DNA of 64,000 nt from Clostridium sp. K4410.MGS-306. GTDB taxonomy: Bacteria > Cyanobacteriota > Vampirovibrionia > Gastranaerophilales > Gastranaerophilaceae. A program made the position numbers and the translations under genes. The notes under the pieces are model-generated. The model had not been told where the DNA came from. It was given only the letters and a program-made list of their open reading frames with translations, and ran no database searches. The stretch covers positions 1 to 64,000 of the forward strand of contig LARD01000006.1 of NCBI GenBank assembly GCA_000980375.1, given 5' to 3'. Below are positions 44,342-53,127 of this stretch, piece after piece (the first letter of the stretch is position 1; every line of letters begins with the position of its first letter).

Positions 44342-44994
44342 TATATAAACCCGTTTCTTTCTAATAAATTTATATCTATTCGCGAGTCTGTATTGCTATT
44401 ATTATCATTCGATAATAAATATTTTTCAACATATTTGGCAATCATATCTGTCTCAATATTAACACTGTCACCAGTTTTGAGGTATTTTAGATTTGTTTCT
44501 GACATGGTGTGAGGAATTATTGCAATTTTGAAAATATTGTTAGAAATATCAGCTACTGTAAGGCTTACACCATCTATAGAAACTGAGCCTTTTTTTACTA
44601 TTTGTTTGGAAATTGCGCCTGCTGTTTCAAATGTAAATTCCGTTGTCTCTCCAATTTTAGAAATGTTTTTGACAATGGCTAGTCCGTCAACGTGGCCACT
44701 GACAAGATGTCCGTCCAGTCTGTCGGAAAGGCGCATTGTCCTTTCAAGATTTACTTTATTTGCTCGTTTAAAGTTTTTAAATGTGGTAACATTGAGTGTT
44801 TCAGATGAAGCAAAAACAGTAAAACCTTTAGCATCCATTGATATAACAGTTTGACAGGCACCATTGACGGCTACACTGTCTCCAATTTTTAAACCATCAA
44901 GCACTTTCGAACACCCTATATTAATATATAGAGAATTATCCGATGCTTTTATTTCTTGTATATTTCCAATTTCTTCAATAAGACCTGTGAACAT
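44341..44994 (-). CDS. ribE: Riboflavin synthase alpha subunit
   Basis: A protein of about 217 residues with the duplicated lumazine-binding barrels. Repeat 1 is MFTGLIEEIGNIQEI and SVAVNGACQTVISMD; repeat 2 is LVSGHVDGLAIVKNI and SVSIDGVSLTVADIS. It dismutates 6,7-dimethyl-8-ribityllumazine to riboflavin. I start at MFTGLIEE as in the family. It begins 25 bases after the FAD oxidoreductase stop and is coupled to ribBA. No FMN riboswitch is visible upstream. Confidence 0.95.
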   Translation of the reverse strand: MFTGLIEEIGNIQEIKASDNSLYINIGCSKVLDGLKIGDSVAVNGACQTVISMDAKGFTVFASSETLNVTTFKNFKRANKVNLERTMRLSDRLDGHLVSGHVDGLAIVKNISKIGETTEFTFETAGAISKQIVKKGSVSIDGVSLTVADISNNIFKIAIIPHTMSETNLKYLKTGDSVNIETDMIAKYVEKYLLSNDNNSNTDSRIDINLLERNGFI

Positions 44995-45019
44995 ACCAAC
45001 AATGTAGCACAAAATAAAC

Positions 45020-46306
45020 TTATAAAGAACTTACCAATCTTTTAATATCTCGAGCAACTGCCTCGCCCATCGAAAAACACGAAGTTTGTATTCTCAGTGC
45101 AGCTTGTGCACTAAAATCTGCTGATACATTGCGCCCTGCAATATATAAATTGTCATAGTCAGATGCTCTCAAGCACTCGATTGGCAGCTCATAATCCACT
45201 GTTACATGTTGAAGTGTGGAAGCATCTTTTTTGTAAGAGTGTATATCTATAGGGTAATCTGCGTGTAATACTGGGTCTTCTATAACATTTCCGCTTAAAA
45301 TATCATCTTTTGTGTATATTTTTTTGCCTTGTACCCGTCTGGACTCTCTAATACCAATCATATCTGCAATATTAGAAATATATGATGCCTCAAAACCCGG
45401 TAAATAGAGCTTTAAAAAATTATAAATTCGCCAAATTTGCTTTCTAGCTTCGATTAAAGCTTTAGATAAACAGATAGGGTCAAGAGGGTCTACATCCTTG
45501 TCTAGCAGTATTCTCGGACAATTAAGGGAGACTGTTGAGGGCATAGCAGGTACTGTAAAAAGCTGAAAATACGATGTATCAGCCTCTTTTAGCACCCCAT
45601 CTTGTACTGCTTGTTGAAATAACGGCCACAAAGCCCACTTTTTATCCTTATCCCATGTGCACGCAGTAGAAAGGTGTATGTTGCCATCAATAACACAAGA
45701 TGTGGAAACATTTCTATCTTTATCAAATTCCATTAACCAGTCAGAAAATTTTTGCAGATTAACACCGGATACATGAAAACGCAGCGTCATTGGCTGTCTT
45801 GTTTCATTATTATTCAGAATTTTAGTATTTAAAATTTGAGAAAAATTTCCATCGCCAGTTGAGTCTACATAATATAACGAATCGATATATAGTGATAACA
45901 TTTTTGAGGATATGCACAAAGATTTTATGCGATTATTTTCTGTAAGAGCATTTTTTACTTCACAATCGTATAAAACATCACAACCCGCTTTTTCGAGCAT
46001 AGAATCAAGCGCTAATTTTGATAATTCGGGGTTAAACCAACCGGTATTGCCATCAGTGTAGGTTATTTGGCCATTATACAGTTTTAATTCTTGAATAAAG
46101 TCATTATAAAATTCACAATTTATGTTTTGAGTGTTTGATTTCATTGCCGGAATAACAAGCGCAGAAGTAATTGTCCCGCCAAGGTGAATATTTTTTTCCA
46201 CTATTAATGTTTTTAAACCGAGCTTTGCTCCGATATAACCTGCTGCAACACCAGCTGTACCGCCTCCGCAGACAACCATATCATATTTTTTATTGCATTG
46301 TGACAT
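45020..46306 (-). CDS. FAD-dependent oxidoreductase
   Basis: A 428-residue flavoprotein. The Rossmann start is MVVCGGGTAGVAAGYIGAKL with the acidic IVEKN, followed by LGGTITSALVIPAM. DSTGDGNFSQ and the C-terminal DNLYIAGRNVSADFSAQAAL complete the FAD_oxidored-type fold. AAGGAG and the ATG lie inside the end of the preceding methyltransferase gene (17-base overlap), so the two are coupled. Substrate unknown; the pairing with an MnmC-type methyltransferase is suggestive. Confidence 0.85.
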   Translation of the reverse strand: MSQCNKKYDMVVCGGGTAGVAAGYIGAKLGLKTLIVEKNIHLGGTITSALVIPAMKSNTQNINCEFYNDFIQELKLYNGQITYTDGNTGWFNPELSKLALDSMLEKAGCDVLYDCEVKNALTENNRIKSLCISSKMLSLYIDSLYYVDSTGDGNFSQILNTKILNNNETRQPMTLRFHVSGVNLQKFSDWLMEFDKDRNVSTSCVIDGNIHLSTACTWDKDKKWALWPLFQQAVQDGVLKEADTSYFQLFTVPAMPSTVSLNCPRILLDKDVDPLDPICLSKALIEARKQIWRIYNFLKLYLPGFEASYISNIADMIGIRESRRVQGKKIYTKDDILSGNVIEDPVLHADYPIDIHSYKKDASTLQHVTVDYELPIECLRASDYDNLYIAGRNVSADFSAQAALRIQTSCFSMGEAVARDIKRLVSSL

Positions 46307-47390
46307 TTGTGCACTCCTTTTTGTGAGTTTTTATATAGTGGCTTGAAGATTCCAAATTTAGCTGTTTCCTTCTTAGTTCATGTTCATACAATATTTCTTG
46401 TACAGAACAACAAAGTCCTTTGTCTTTATAATAAATGCCCGCATTTGTTTTTATCAAACCCAGATCATAATCATCAAGTTTATTTTGTATAAGGTTACAA
46501 TTTTTTGTTGCCATGGTTCCGCAACACCTGTTGTTTTTGTCAAATAACTTTCCTACACAAAAGCCAGCATTTAACATGGCGTTTCTAATTGCTGCGGAAT
46601 TGGAATAAGTTACAAGCTTACCGCCTTTGTCTAAAAGTCTGAAAAGTTCATTAAAAAAATCCAAAGACCACAAAGTAGGTAGTTTTGTCGGTGTAAAAGC
46701 ATCTAAAAATATAATGTCATACCCATAATCAAGCTTTTGCACAGTGGCTCTTGCATCGTCAAAATAGGTATTGAATGTAAAATTCTTTAATTTAAGGCCA
46801 TTGAGGCTCTTTTTATTGCGCGACGACATACAGTGATAATAAGTATTATGTAAAAAGGCCTTATTTTGTTCAGGAGGGTTATATTGATATCTTAAATAAT
46901 GAAATCTTTTAATCAAACGTCTGTAGAAAGGAGCTATAAATTGTTTATTCTTACCTGAAAATATGAAATTTAATACAGTATCTTTATTAACGTAAATATC
47001 ATCTATCAATGCGGACAACAATACATAAGAAACGAAAGGAGATTTTTTTTCATGGCCATCTTTAATAAACGGAGACATCAGTACGAGATTTTTGTCATAT
47101 TCAAGAGCGTCTATTGTCACATTACCATTGTATTTGAGTTTGAGAATTATATTTAAAATTGCTTTGGTGTTGTAGCCAATTCCATAGCAAATATCGAGGA
47201 TTTTTAATTGTTTTTTATTAAAAAAATCTTTTTCAAATTCCAGAGGTTTTATAAACTTTTCTTCTGCTTCTTCTTTTGCACCAAAAACAGAATGATAAAC
47301 ATCATTCACTTCTTTGTTGTACAATCCGCATGAACCATCTTTGGTGAAGAGAAATTCATAATCAATGTTTTTGGGTAAGTCATTATTCAT
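46290..47390 (-). CDS. MnmC/MnmD-like tRNA methyltransferase domain protein
   Basis: A 366-residue protein. The N-terminus FLFTKDGSCGLYNKEVNDVY and SVFGAKEEAEEKF resemble the start of MnmC (DGS...YHS..GA..E...F). KILDICYGIGYNTKAIL is the SAM-binding loop, and FLDAFTPTKLPTLWSLDFF and LVTYSNSAAIRNAMLNAGF match the methyltransferase (DUF752) active site. It likely methylates nm5(s2)U34 of tRNA. The family FAD domain is absent here, and an unrelated-looking FAD enzyme follows in the operon. Confidence 0.85.
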   Translation of the reverse strand: MNNDLPKNIDYEFLFTKDGSCGLYNKEVNDVYHSVFGAKEEAEEKFIKPLEFEKDFFNKKQLKILDICYGIGYNTKAILNIILKLKYNGNVTIDALEYDKNLVLMSPFIKDGHEKKSPFVSYVLLSALIDDIYVNKDTVLNFIFSGKNKQFIAPFYRRLIKRFHYLRYQYNPPEQNKAFLHNTYYHCMSSRNKKSLNGLKLKNFTFNTYFDDARATVQKLDYGYDIIFLDAFTPTKLPTLWSLDFFNELFRLLDKGGKLVTYSNSAAIRNAMLNAGFCVGKLFDKNNRCCGTMATKNCNLIQNKLDDYDLGLIKTNAGIYYKDKGLCCSVQEILYEHELRRKQLNLESSSHYIKTHKKECTNVTMQ

Positions 47391-47434
47391 AATACAATTA
47401 TAAAATTTATTTTGAATTTAGTATAATTTTTTAC

Positions 47435-47514
47435 AAAATGTTATCGATATGTATCGTATAGATATATAATGATAAAACAACTCCAGGTCACTAAAATGTT
47501 ATCAATATATATCG
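47435..47514. repeat. Two imperfect 22-base direct repeats upstream of the response regulator
   Basis: AAAATGTTATCGATATGTATCG (47435-47456 by position) and a copy differing at three sites (47493-47514) share the core ATGTTATC and a TATCG end. Copy one contains the palindrome CGATA-TG-TATCG. Centres are 58 bases apart, in the 256-base gap between the divergent methyltransferase and regulator genes. A binding site for a regulator is likely. Confidence 0.45.
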
Positions 47515-47646
47515 ATTCGTACTAATTATTTGTTAAATTTATAAATTAAAAAAATATATTATACATTTATAATTTTTGGTGATGTAGTTTCAATCAGCTT
47601 AAATTATATTTTAATTAGAAAATTTCGAGTGAGAGAGGAATCTGTT

Positions 47647-48309
47647 ATGAAATCTATATCGGTTCTAATGGTTGAAGACCATAAACTGCTAAGAGTCGGA
47701 TTGCGTTCACTGTTTAATGAATCTGACGACATAAAGGTTATAGCCGAGGCCGAAACCGGTAAAGAGGCTGTAGATAAGGCAAAAGTAATGAGTCCTGATG
47801 TAATACTGATGGATATAGGGCTGCCGGATATCTCCGGTATAGAGGCAACAAAGCGTATTTTGGCCAATAATTTAGAGCAAAAGGTTATGATGCTTACATC
47901 ACATATTGATGAAAAAGAGGTCATGGATTCGCTCAGCGCCGGCGCTTACGCCTATGCTCTAAAGGATATAAACACAGAATTTCTTATAATGGTAATAAAA
48001 TCAGTTAGTCAGGGTGCAATATGGCTGGATCCACAAATAGTGCCGTTAATAAGGGATAAATCATCCTGTTTTATCCCTCAAAAACAAAACTCCCGTGCTG
48101 CATTCAGGGCACAACATGGCAATTTGACCGAAAGAGAATATGAAGTTTTAAAACTTGTTGTTGATGGGCAGTCAAATGCCGAAATAGCAAGCACTTTAAC
48201 AATTAGTGAGCATACAGCAAAGGCTCATGTTTGCAATATTATACAAAAACTTGTTGTTGACGATAGAACACAAGCTGCAGTAAAGGCGATAAAAGAAGGA
48301 TTGGTTTAA
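47647..48309 (+). CDS. NarL/LuxR-type response regulator
   Basis: A protein of about 220 residues. The receiver domain has VLMVEDHKLLRVGLRSLF (acidic pocket), MSPDVILMDIGLPDISGIEA with the phosphorylated Asp, and the switch Thr and Lys (MLTSHIDE, YALKDIN). The C-terminal LuxR helix-turn-helix is LTEREYEVLKLVVDGQSNAE, then HTAKAHVCNIIQKL. No histidine kinase is nearby. I start at MKSISVLMV because GAGAGG stands before it; the GTG at 47629 would swallow that site. It converges with etfA (4-base overlap). Confidence 0.92.
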   Translation: MKSISVLMVEDHKLLRVGLRSLFNESDDIKVIAEAETGKEAVDKAKVMSPDVILMDIGLPDISGIEATKRILANNLEQKVMMLTSHIDEKEVMDSLSAGAYAYALKDINTEFLIMVIKSVSQGAIWLDPQIVPLIRDKSSCFIPQKQNSRAAFRAQHGNLTEREYEVLKLVVDGQSNAEIASTLTISEHTAKAHVCNIIQKLVVDDRTQAAVKAIKEGLV

Positions 48310-49289
48310 TTACTTCTGTTTTCTATATCTGATATGAGAGTATTTAAAACTCCTGCAGCGTCCCCAACAAGAGCAGAATCCGCCGATTTCATAATCGGCG
48401 CGTTTTTGTCTGTATTAATTGCTATAACTTTATCAGCATTGCTAATCCCTACAAGGTGCTGCATTGCACCGGATATACCAAAGGCAATATATAATTTTGG
48501 AGAAACAGAGCTTCCTGTTTGACCCACCTGAATTGACTGAGGGGCCCAACCCTGCTCTACTGCAGCTCTTGATGCTGCCGGTTTTGCTCCAAGCAGTGAA
48601 GAAAATTTATAAATCAAATCAAAGTTTTCTTTGTTTTTTAGCCCAAGTCCCCCTGCAACAATAATTTCTGCACAGGTCCAATCTTCCTGAGGCGGTTTAT
48701 CTTCTGAATAAAGAATTTCTATAAGGCTGCAGATTCCAGATAACTCCGGGTTAATGCTTATTATTTCCGTCTCATAATTTGTGTTTATATCTTTTAATTT
48801 GAATGCACCTTGTCTAACAGTGGCAAAGTTTGGCACTGTTTTTGAAATAATTGTTGCCATCATTTTGCCGCCATAGGTTGGCCTTGTTGCTAGTAGCTTA
48901 CCGTTTTCATCAAGCTTTAGGTCTGTGCAATCAGCAGTCAAACCTGCATTTAGCTTTGATGCAATTCTCGGAGCCAAATCCCTGCCGTCACATGTAGCAC
49001 CCATCAAAAGGATATCGGGGTTGTTTTCCTGTATAAATTTTGCTGCTATGTCTGCAAAAATACAGGTATTATGTCTGTCAAAAAGATTATCCTCAAGAAC
49101 ATAAAGTCTTTTTAATCCCAATGTTTTAAGCTCTTCTTGAGCAAGTTGCACGGATTTATTGTCTGCTATAACAAGTCCGTTTACCTCTGTATTTTCAAAA
49201 TTATTAATTGCATGCGAGATTATTTCTTTTGAAACTTTTTGCACATGCCCGTTATTCAATTCAATAAAAACAAGTGTCTGATTAGTCAT
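48306..49289 (-). CDS. etfA: Electron transfer flavoprotein alpha subunit
   Basis: A protein of about 327 residues. The C-terminal FAD domain has AEIIVAGGLGLKNKENFDLI, GAKPAASRAAVEQGWAP, VGQTGSSVSPKLYIAFGISG and AINTDKNAPIMKSADSALVG, all ETF-alpha landmarks. It carries electrons from flavin dehydrogenases. I start at MTNQTLVFIE, which overlaps the etfB end by 8 bases and keeps the genes coupled. Confidence 0.95.
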   Translation of the reverse strand: MTNQTLVFIELNNGHVQKVSKEIISHAINNFENTEVNGLVIADNKSVQLAQEELKTLGLKRLYVLEDNLFDRHNTCIFADIAAKFIQENNPDILLMGATCDGRDLAPRIASKLNAGLTADCTDLKLDENGKLLATRPTYGGKMMATIISKTVPNFATVRQGAFKLKDINTNYETEIISINPELSGICSLIEILYSEDKPPQEDWTCAEIIVAGGLGLKNKENFDLIYKFSSLLGAKPAASRAAVEQGWAPQSIQVGQTGSSVSPKLYIAFGISGAMQHLVGISNADKVIAINTDKNAPIMKSADSALVGDAAGVLNTLISDIENRSN

Positions 49290-50082
49290 TATCTGCCTTA
49301 CATTTGTTAATTTCATTTATAATAAACTCTGCATAGTTTTGTACGGATTCATTTTCTATTAGCTGTGTGTTGCGTTCTATAAAAGGCCTGTAAGCATTTT
49401 TAACCTGAGTTGGCGAGCCTTTTAGGCCAATGCATTGAATATCAGCATTAATATCGTCAGAGCACAATACGTTTATTTCCGTATTTTGAGACTTGATGTA
49501 ACCGTTTATATCAGGAAGTATATCTAAATCTTTTATATTTGCCGCAACAAGGCATGGAAACGGAGCCTTAATCTCTTGTTTGTATGAGCATGTGTCTTTT
49601 ATCCACACTGCATAATCGGGGTGAAACTCTTTAAGAGCAATAACATTTGTTATCTGCTGCAAAGATAGTTTTTCTGCCATAGAAGTTGGCGTCTGCGCCG
49701 TATCACCGTCCACTGCTTGTTGACCGCATATTATTAAATCAACATCCGGCATGCATGTTTTTATAAATTGAGACAAGGTATACGCTGTTGCCAGAGTATC
49801 AGCTCCGGAAAACTTTTTGTCCGACAACAGAATTCCTCTATCACAACCCATTGCTATAGATTGTTTTAATGCTGCCTCTGCTTGTGGCGGCCCCATTGTA
49901 ACAGCAGTTATTTCTGTTTCCTTATTTAAAAATTTAACGTTTTTTGCAAGCTGTATAGCCCCCAAATCAAAGGGGTTTATGACAGAATCAAGGCCCTCTC
50001 TTTGTATGGTGTTGTGTTCTGTCCACCTGATATCAGTTGTATCTGGAACCTGTTTTATAAATACTGCAATTTTAAAAACCAT
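49282..50082 (-). CDS. etfB: Electron transfer flavoprotein beta subunit
   Basis: A 266-residue protein. It has AVFIKQVPDTTDIRW, INPFDLGAIQLA, AVTMGPPQAEAALKQSIAMG and IICGQQAVDGDTAQTPTSMA, the ETF-beta AMP/FAD-binding signature. It pairs with EtfA. The ATG overlaps the nadC stop (TAATG), so it is translated as part of the NAD operon. Confidence 0.95.
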   Translation of the reverse strand: MVFKIAVFIKQVPDTTDIRWTEHNTIQREGLDSVINPFDLGAIQLAKNVKFLNKETEITAVTMGPPQAEAALKQSIAMGCDRGILLSDKKFSGADTLATAYTLSQFIKTCMPDVDLIICGQQAVDGDTAQTPTSMAEKLSLQQITNVIALKEFHPDYAVWIKDTCSYKQEIKAPFPCLVAANIKDLDILPDINGYIKSQNTEINVLCSDDINADIQCIGLKGSPTQVKNAYRPFIERNTQLIENESVQNYAEFIINEINKCKADND

Positions 50083-50927
50083 TAAGAAATATCCAATCCT
50101 AAATCTAACACAGGAGCCTGTGCTACTATAGCGCTTGTTGATATTACATCTACTCCTGTAGAGGCTATCTCATTTATGGTATTTATTTTAACATTTCCGC
50201 TGGCTTCCACAATAGCTCTTTTATTGATAAAATCTACACATTTTTTCATGTCGGCTATTGTCATGTTGTCTAACATTATTATGTCACAACCTGCACTGAC
50301 AGCTTCTTGTACTTGAGCAAATGTATCACATTCCACTTCAATTTTATGAGCATGAGAAAGCTCTTTTTTAATCATATTGACGGCATTAGTGATAGACCCG
50401 GCATGCTTTATGTGATTATCTTTAATCATCACACAATCACAAAGGTTAAATCTGTGAAGTCTTGCACCGCCTGTCATAACAGCATATTTCTCGAACATTC
50501 TAAAGCCGGGTGTATTCTTGCGTGTATCTGTAACAGATGCTTTGTAAGGCTTAATTGCTTCTTGGTATTTTCGGGTTTCAGTAGCAATACCGGACATTCT
50601 TTGTACATAGTTTAATGCAGTTCTTTCGCCTGTAAGAACTGCCCTTGCCGGACCTGTAATTTTAGCAATAGTACTACCTTTTGGTGCAAAGTCACCATCT
50701 TTGTATAACATTTCTATTTGTACTTTGTCAGAAAGCAGCTCAAAAACCTTTTTAAAGATATTCAACCCGCAAATAACAGCGTCAACCCTTGTATTAAGGC
50801 ATGCTGTTATTGTATCTTCCTCTTTGTACAAAAAATCTGTTGTAATATCGCCAAAACCAATATCCTCTTTAAGTGCATTTTTTATATGTTCTTCAACAAT
50901 AAAATCATGCAGTAATTTTTGATTCAT
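50082..50927 (-). CDS. nadC: Nicotinate-nucleotide pyrophosphorylase (quinolinate PRTase)
   Basis: A protein of about 281 residues. It has LKEDIGFGDITTDFL, GERTALNYVQRMSGIATETR, DTRKNTPGFRMFEKYAVMTG and GGARLHRFNLCDCVMIKDNH, then KIEVECDTFAQ and IMLDNMT. It converts quinolinate to nicotinate mononucleotide. I start at MNQKLLHDF, 23 bases inside nadB; earlier ATGs lie deeper inside nadB. Confidence 0.96.
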   Translation of the reverse strand: MNQKLLHDFIVEEHIKNALKEDIGFGDITTDFLYKEEDTITACLNTRVDAVICGLNIFKKVFELLSDKVQIEMLYKDGDFAPKGSTIAKITGPARAVLTGERTALNYVQRMSGIATETRKYQEAIKPYKASVTDTRKNTPGFRMFEKYAVMTGGARLHRFNLCDCVMIKDNHIKHAGSITNAVNMIKKELSHAHKIEVECDTFAQVQEAVSAGCDIIMLDNMTIADMKKCVDFINKRAIVEASGNVKINTINEIASTGVDVISTSAIVAQAPVLDLGLDIS

Positions 50928-52533
50928 CAGATTTGTCCTCAGTGTGCATATCATGTTTAATATCTTTTGTTTCAGAATCAGCTCTGTAGTGTGCACCTAT
51001 TGATTCTTTACGTTTTAATGCAGAATTAATGATGCATTTTGCTACATACAACATATTTCTTAGTTCGTACTCTTCTATAGAATTACATTTGTCTTTAAAA
51101 ATTTCTTGCTGTTCAATTTTATTCAATTCGGACAAAGCATCCAGTAAAGAGGCTTCTGTTCTTACAATACCTACTTTATTCCACATTAAATCTCTTAATT
51201 CTGAGCTCAATTTTTTGCAATCAAAATCCGTGTCATCCATATCATTTTCAGGTGAATATTTTTTTATAGTGGTCAAAACAGATTCATCGATAATGTTAGA
51301 TGGCGTCAATGTTTGCTTGTTTATTGTATTAACAAGCTCAAATGCGCAGACAACGCACTCAAGCAGTGAATTGCTGGCCAGTCTGTTTGCACCGTGCAAT
51401 GATGTGCAGGCCACTTCACCTATAGCGTACAGATTGTTTACAGAAGTTTTTCCATTAATTTCTGTTTTTATACCACCCATGCAATAGTGTGCAGCAGGAG
51501 AAACGGGAATAAAATCTTTTGTAACATCTATATTATTGTCCATGCAGCTTTTATAGATATTAGGAAATCTTGTTTTAAATTTATCAATATCAATAAAAGT
51601 TGCGTCCAAAAATACCTTATTGCCTTTTGAAAGTTGCGAGTATATTTCTCTTGCAACAACATCTCTGGGTGCAAGATCTTTTTGAGGGTGATTTTCCATA
51701 AAATATTCGCCCTTTTGGTTAACAAGTTTGGCTCCTTCTCCTCGAACAGACTCTGATATAAGGAATCTTGAATCATTGTTATCTAAGGATAAAGCAGTTG
51801 GATGGAATTGAATAAACTCCATGTCTTTAATTTTTGCATTTGCTCTAATGCCAAGAGCCAAGCCGTCACCGGTCGTTACTGATGGATTTGTTGTATATTT
51901 GTATACCTGTCCTGTACCACCTGTAGCCAGAATGGTTATTGGTGCATACACGGTTTCATATTCTTTGGTCAAATCGTTAAATGAGATGACACCACGGCAA
52001 TTATTTTTTGAATCAACAAGCAAATCAATAGCAAGTGTTTGCTCGTAAATTGTGATATTTGATGCTATAGCAGGATCATTTTTTACTTTGTTTACAAGAG
52101 CTTTTTCAATACCATAACCTGTTGCATCTCCACCAACATGAAGAATTCGTCTTACGCTGTGTGCACCTTCCAAAGTGAAATTAAGCTGTTTTTTGTCATT
52201 TCTGTCAAACTCAACACCATATTTCATTAAATCTTTTATTGCTCGATTACTGTTTTCAGAGATAAATTTCACAACGTTGAAATCACAAAGGCCACAGCCG
52301 GCTTTGATTGTATCTGCAATGTGAAGACTAATGGAATCAGCTTTATTTTCCGGCAAAACACCAACTATGCCGCCTTGAGCATATCTTGAGTTGCATTCTG
52401 CAAGCTGAGATTTTGTTAACAAAAGAATTCCGTCGGGAAGATGCTTTGTCTCCGACAATTTGATAGCAGCATAAAGACCGGCTATACCGCTACCTACAAT
52501 AATTACAGAATAAGTTGAATGTTTCATCGGCAT
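50905..52533 (-). CDS. nadB: L-aspartate oxidase
   Basis: A 542-residue flavoenzyme. SVIIVGSGIAGLYAAIKLSE binds FAD; RYAQGGIVGVL, GAHSVRRILHVGGDATGYGI and EFIQFHPTALSL are NadB/SdhA-type motifs. HYCMGGIKTEINGKTSVNNL and GANRLASNSLLE follow. It oxidises aspartate to iminoaspartate. Without oxygen it needs fumarate or another acceptor. AGAGG precedes the ATG. It heads the nadB-nadC-etfB-etfA operon; nadA is not in the window. Confidence 0.96.
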   Translation of the reverse strand: MPMKHSTYSVIIVGSGIAGLYAAIKLSETKHLPDGILLLTKSQLAECNSRYAQGGIVGVLPENKADSISLHIADTIKAGCGLCDFNVVKFISENSNRAIKDLMKYGVEFDRNDKKQLNFTLEGAHSVRRILHVGGDATGYGIEKALVNKVKNDPAIASNITIYEQTLAIDLLVDSKNNCRGVISFNDLTKEYETVYAPITILATGGTGQVYKYTTNPSVTTGDGLALGIRANAKIKDMEFIQFHPTALSLDNNDSRFLISESVRGEGAKLVNQKGEYFMENHPQKDLAPRDVVAREIYSQLSKGNKVFLDATFIDIDKFKTRFPNIYKSCMDNNIDVTKDFIPVSPAAHYCMGGIKTEINGKTSVNNLYAIGEVACTSLHGANRLASNSLLECVVCAFELVNTINKQTLTPSNIIDESVLTTIKKYSPENDMDDTDFDCKKLSSELRDLMWNKVGIVRTEASLLDALSELNKIEQQEIFKDKCNSIEEYELRNMLYVAKCIINSALKRKESIGAHYRADSETKDIKHDMHTEDKSDESKITA

Positions 52534-52704
52534 GTTACCTCTTGCTATAATTTTAATACAAATAGTTTTTTTTTACTACTATCTATGTAGCGAAGAAAAA
52601 TGTTAACTTTTGTTAATAAACACGCCAAATACTAACAAATTTTTTTGTGTTCGTTTATTAAGCAAATATAATCAGAAAAGCCTACATCTATCAACGGAGG
52701 AAAA

Positions 52705-52956
52705 ATGATAAACCAAGCAACTAACTATTTGCCCGTACAGCAAGCAGCAGTACAACAGCAAATGCAGCAGGGAACTGCACCTGTAGTGCAGCAATTGCAA
52801 ACTGTTCCACCCAAAGCTCCTGAATACAATGCTATTAAAATAGATATAGTAAAACCTCAAGTACAAACAGCACAGGATCCTGTATACAGCATGCCTTTTA
52901 ACCCTATTTATACATATCCTCCTTCTGAGTTACCTGAATCACAGGCTAAAAATTAA
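52705..52956 (+). CDS. Small Pro/Gln-rich protein, paralogue of the next gene
   Basis: An 83-residue protein rich in Gln, Pro, Val and Ala. PEYNAIKIDIVKPQVQ recurs almost unchanged in the N-terminus of the gene at 53128. GGAGG stands before the ATG, and a terminator hairpin follows the stop. No signal peptide or globular domain. It looks like a free copy of the neighbour's N-terminal tail. Function unknown. Confidence 0.65.
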   Translation: MINQATNYLPVQQAAVQQQMQQGTAPVVQQLQTVPPKAPEYNAIKIDIVKPQVQTAQDPVYSMPFNPIYTYPPSELPESQAKN

Positions 52957-52966
52957 ATAATTGATT

Positions 52967-53001
52967 AAGCAACTTGTTATACAATGATAAGTTGCTTTTT
53001 T
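52967..53001 (+). terminator. Intrinsic terminator
   Basis: AAGCAACTT (52967-52975) and AAGTTGCTT (52989-52997) form a 9-bp stem followed by TTTT. Confidence 0.8.
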
Positions 53002-53127
53002 AACATAATGAGAATTAGCTCGTTAAATCAAATGTTACAAATTATTAAATAATTTCAACAAAATAGCAATTTTGAATCTTCACATCTATTAATTAAGTAT
53101 CAAGAAAACATTAATAAGGGGAAAAAC

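Noticed and set aside
43377..44348. Plus-strand frame of 323 codons over ribBA
   Set aside because: It is the antisense of a clear, conserved ribBA gene, so it is an artefact of codon composition.
44995..45020. FMN riboswitch before ribE
   Set aside because: Only 25 bases separate ribE from the preceding gene, with no room for the aptamer.
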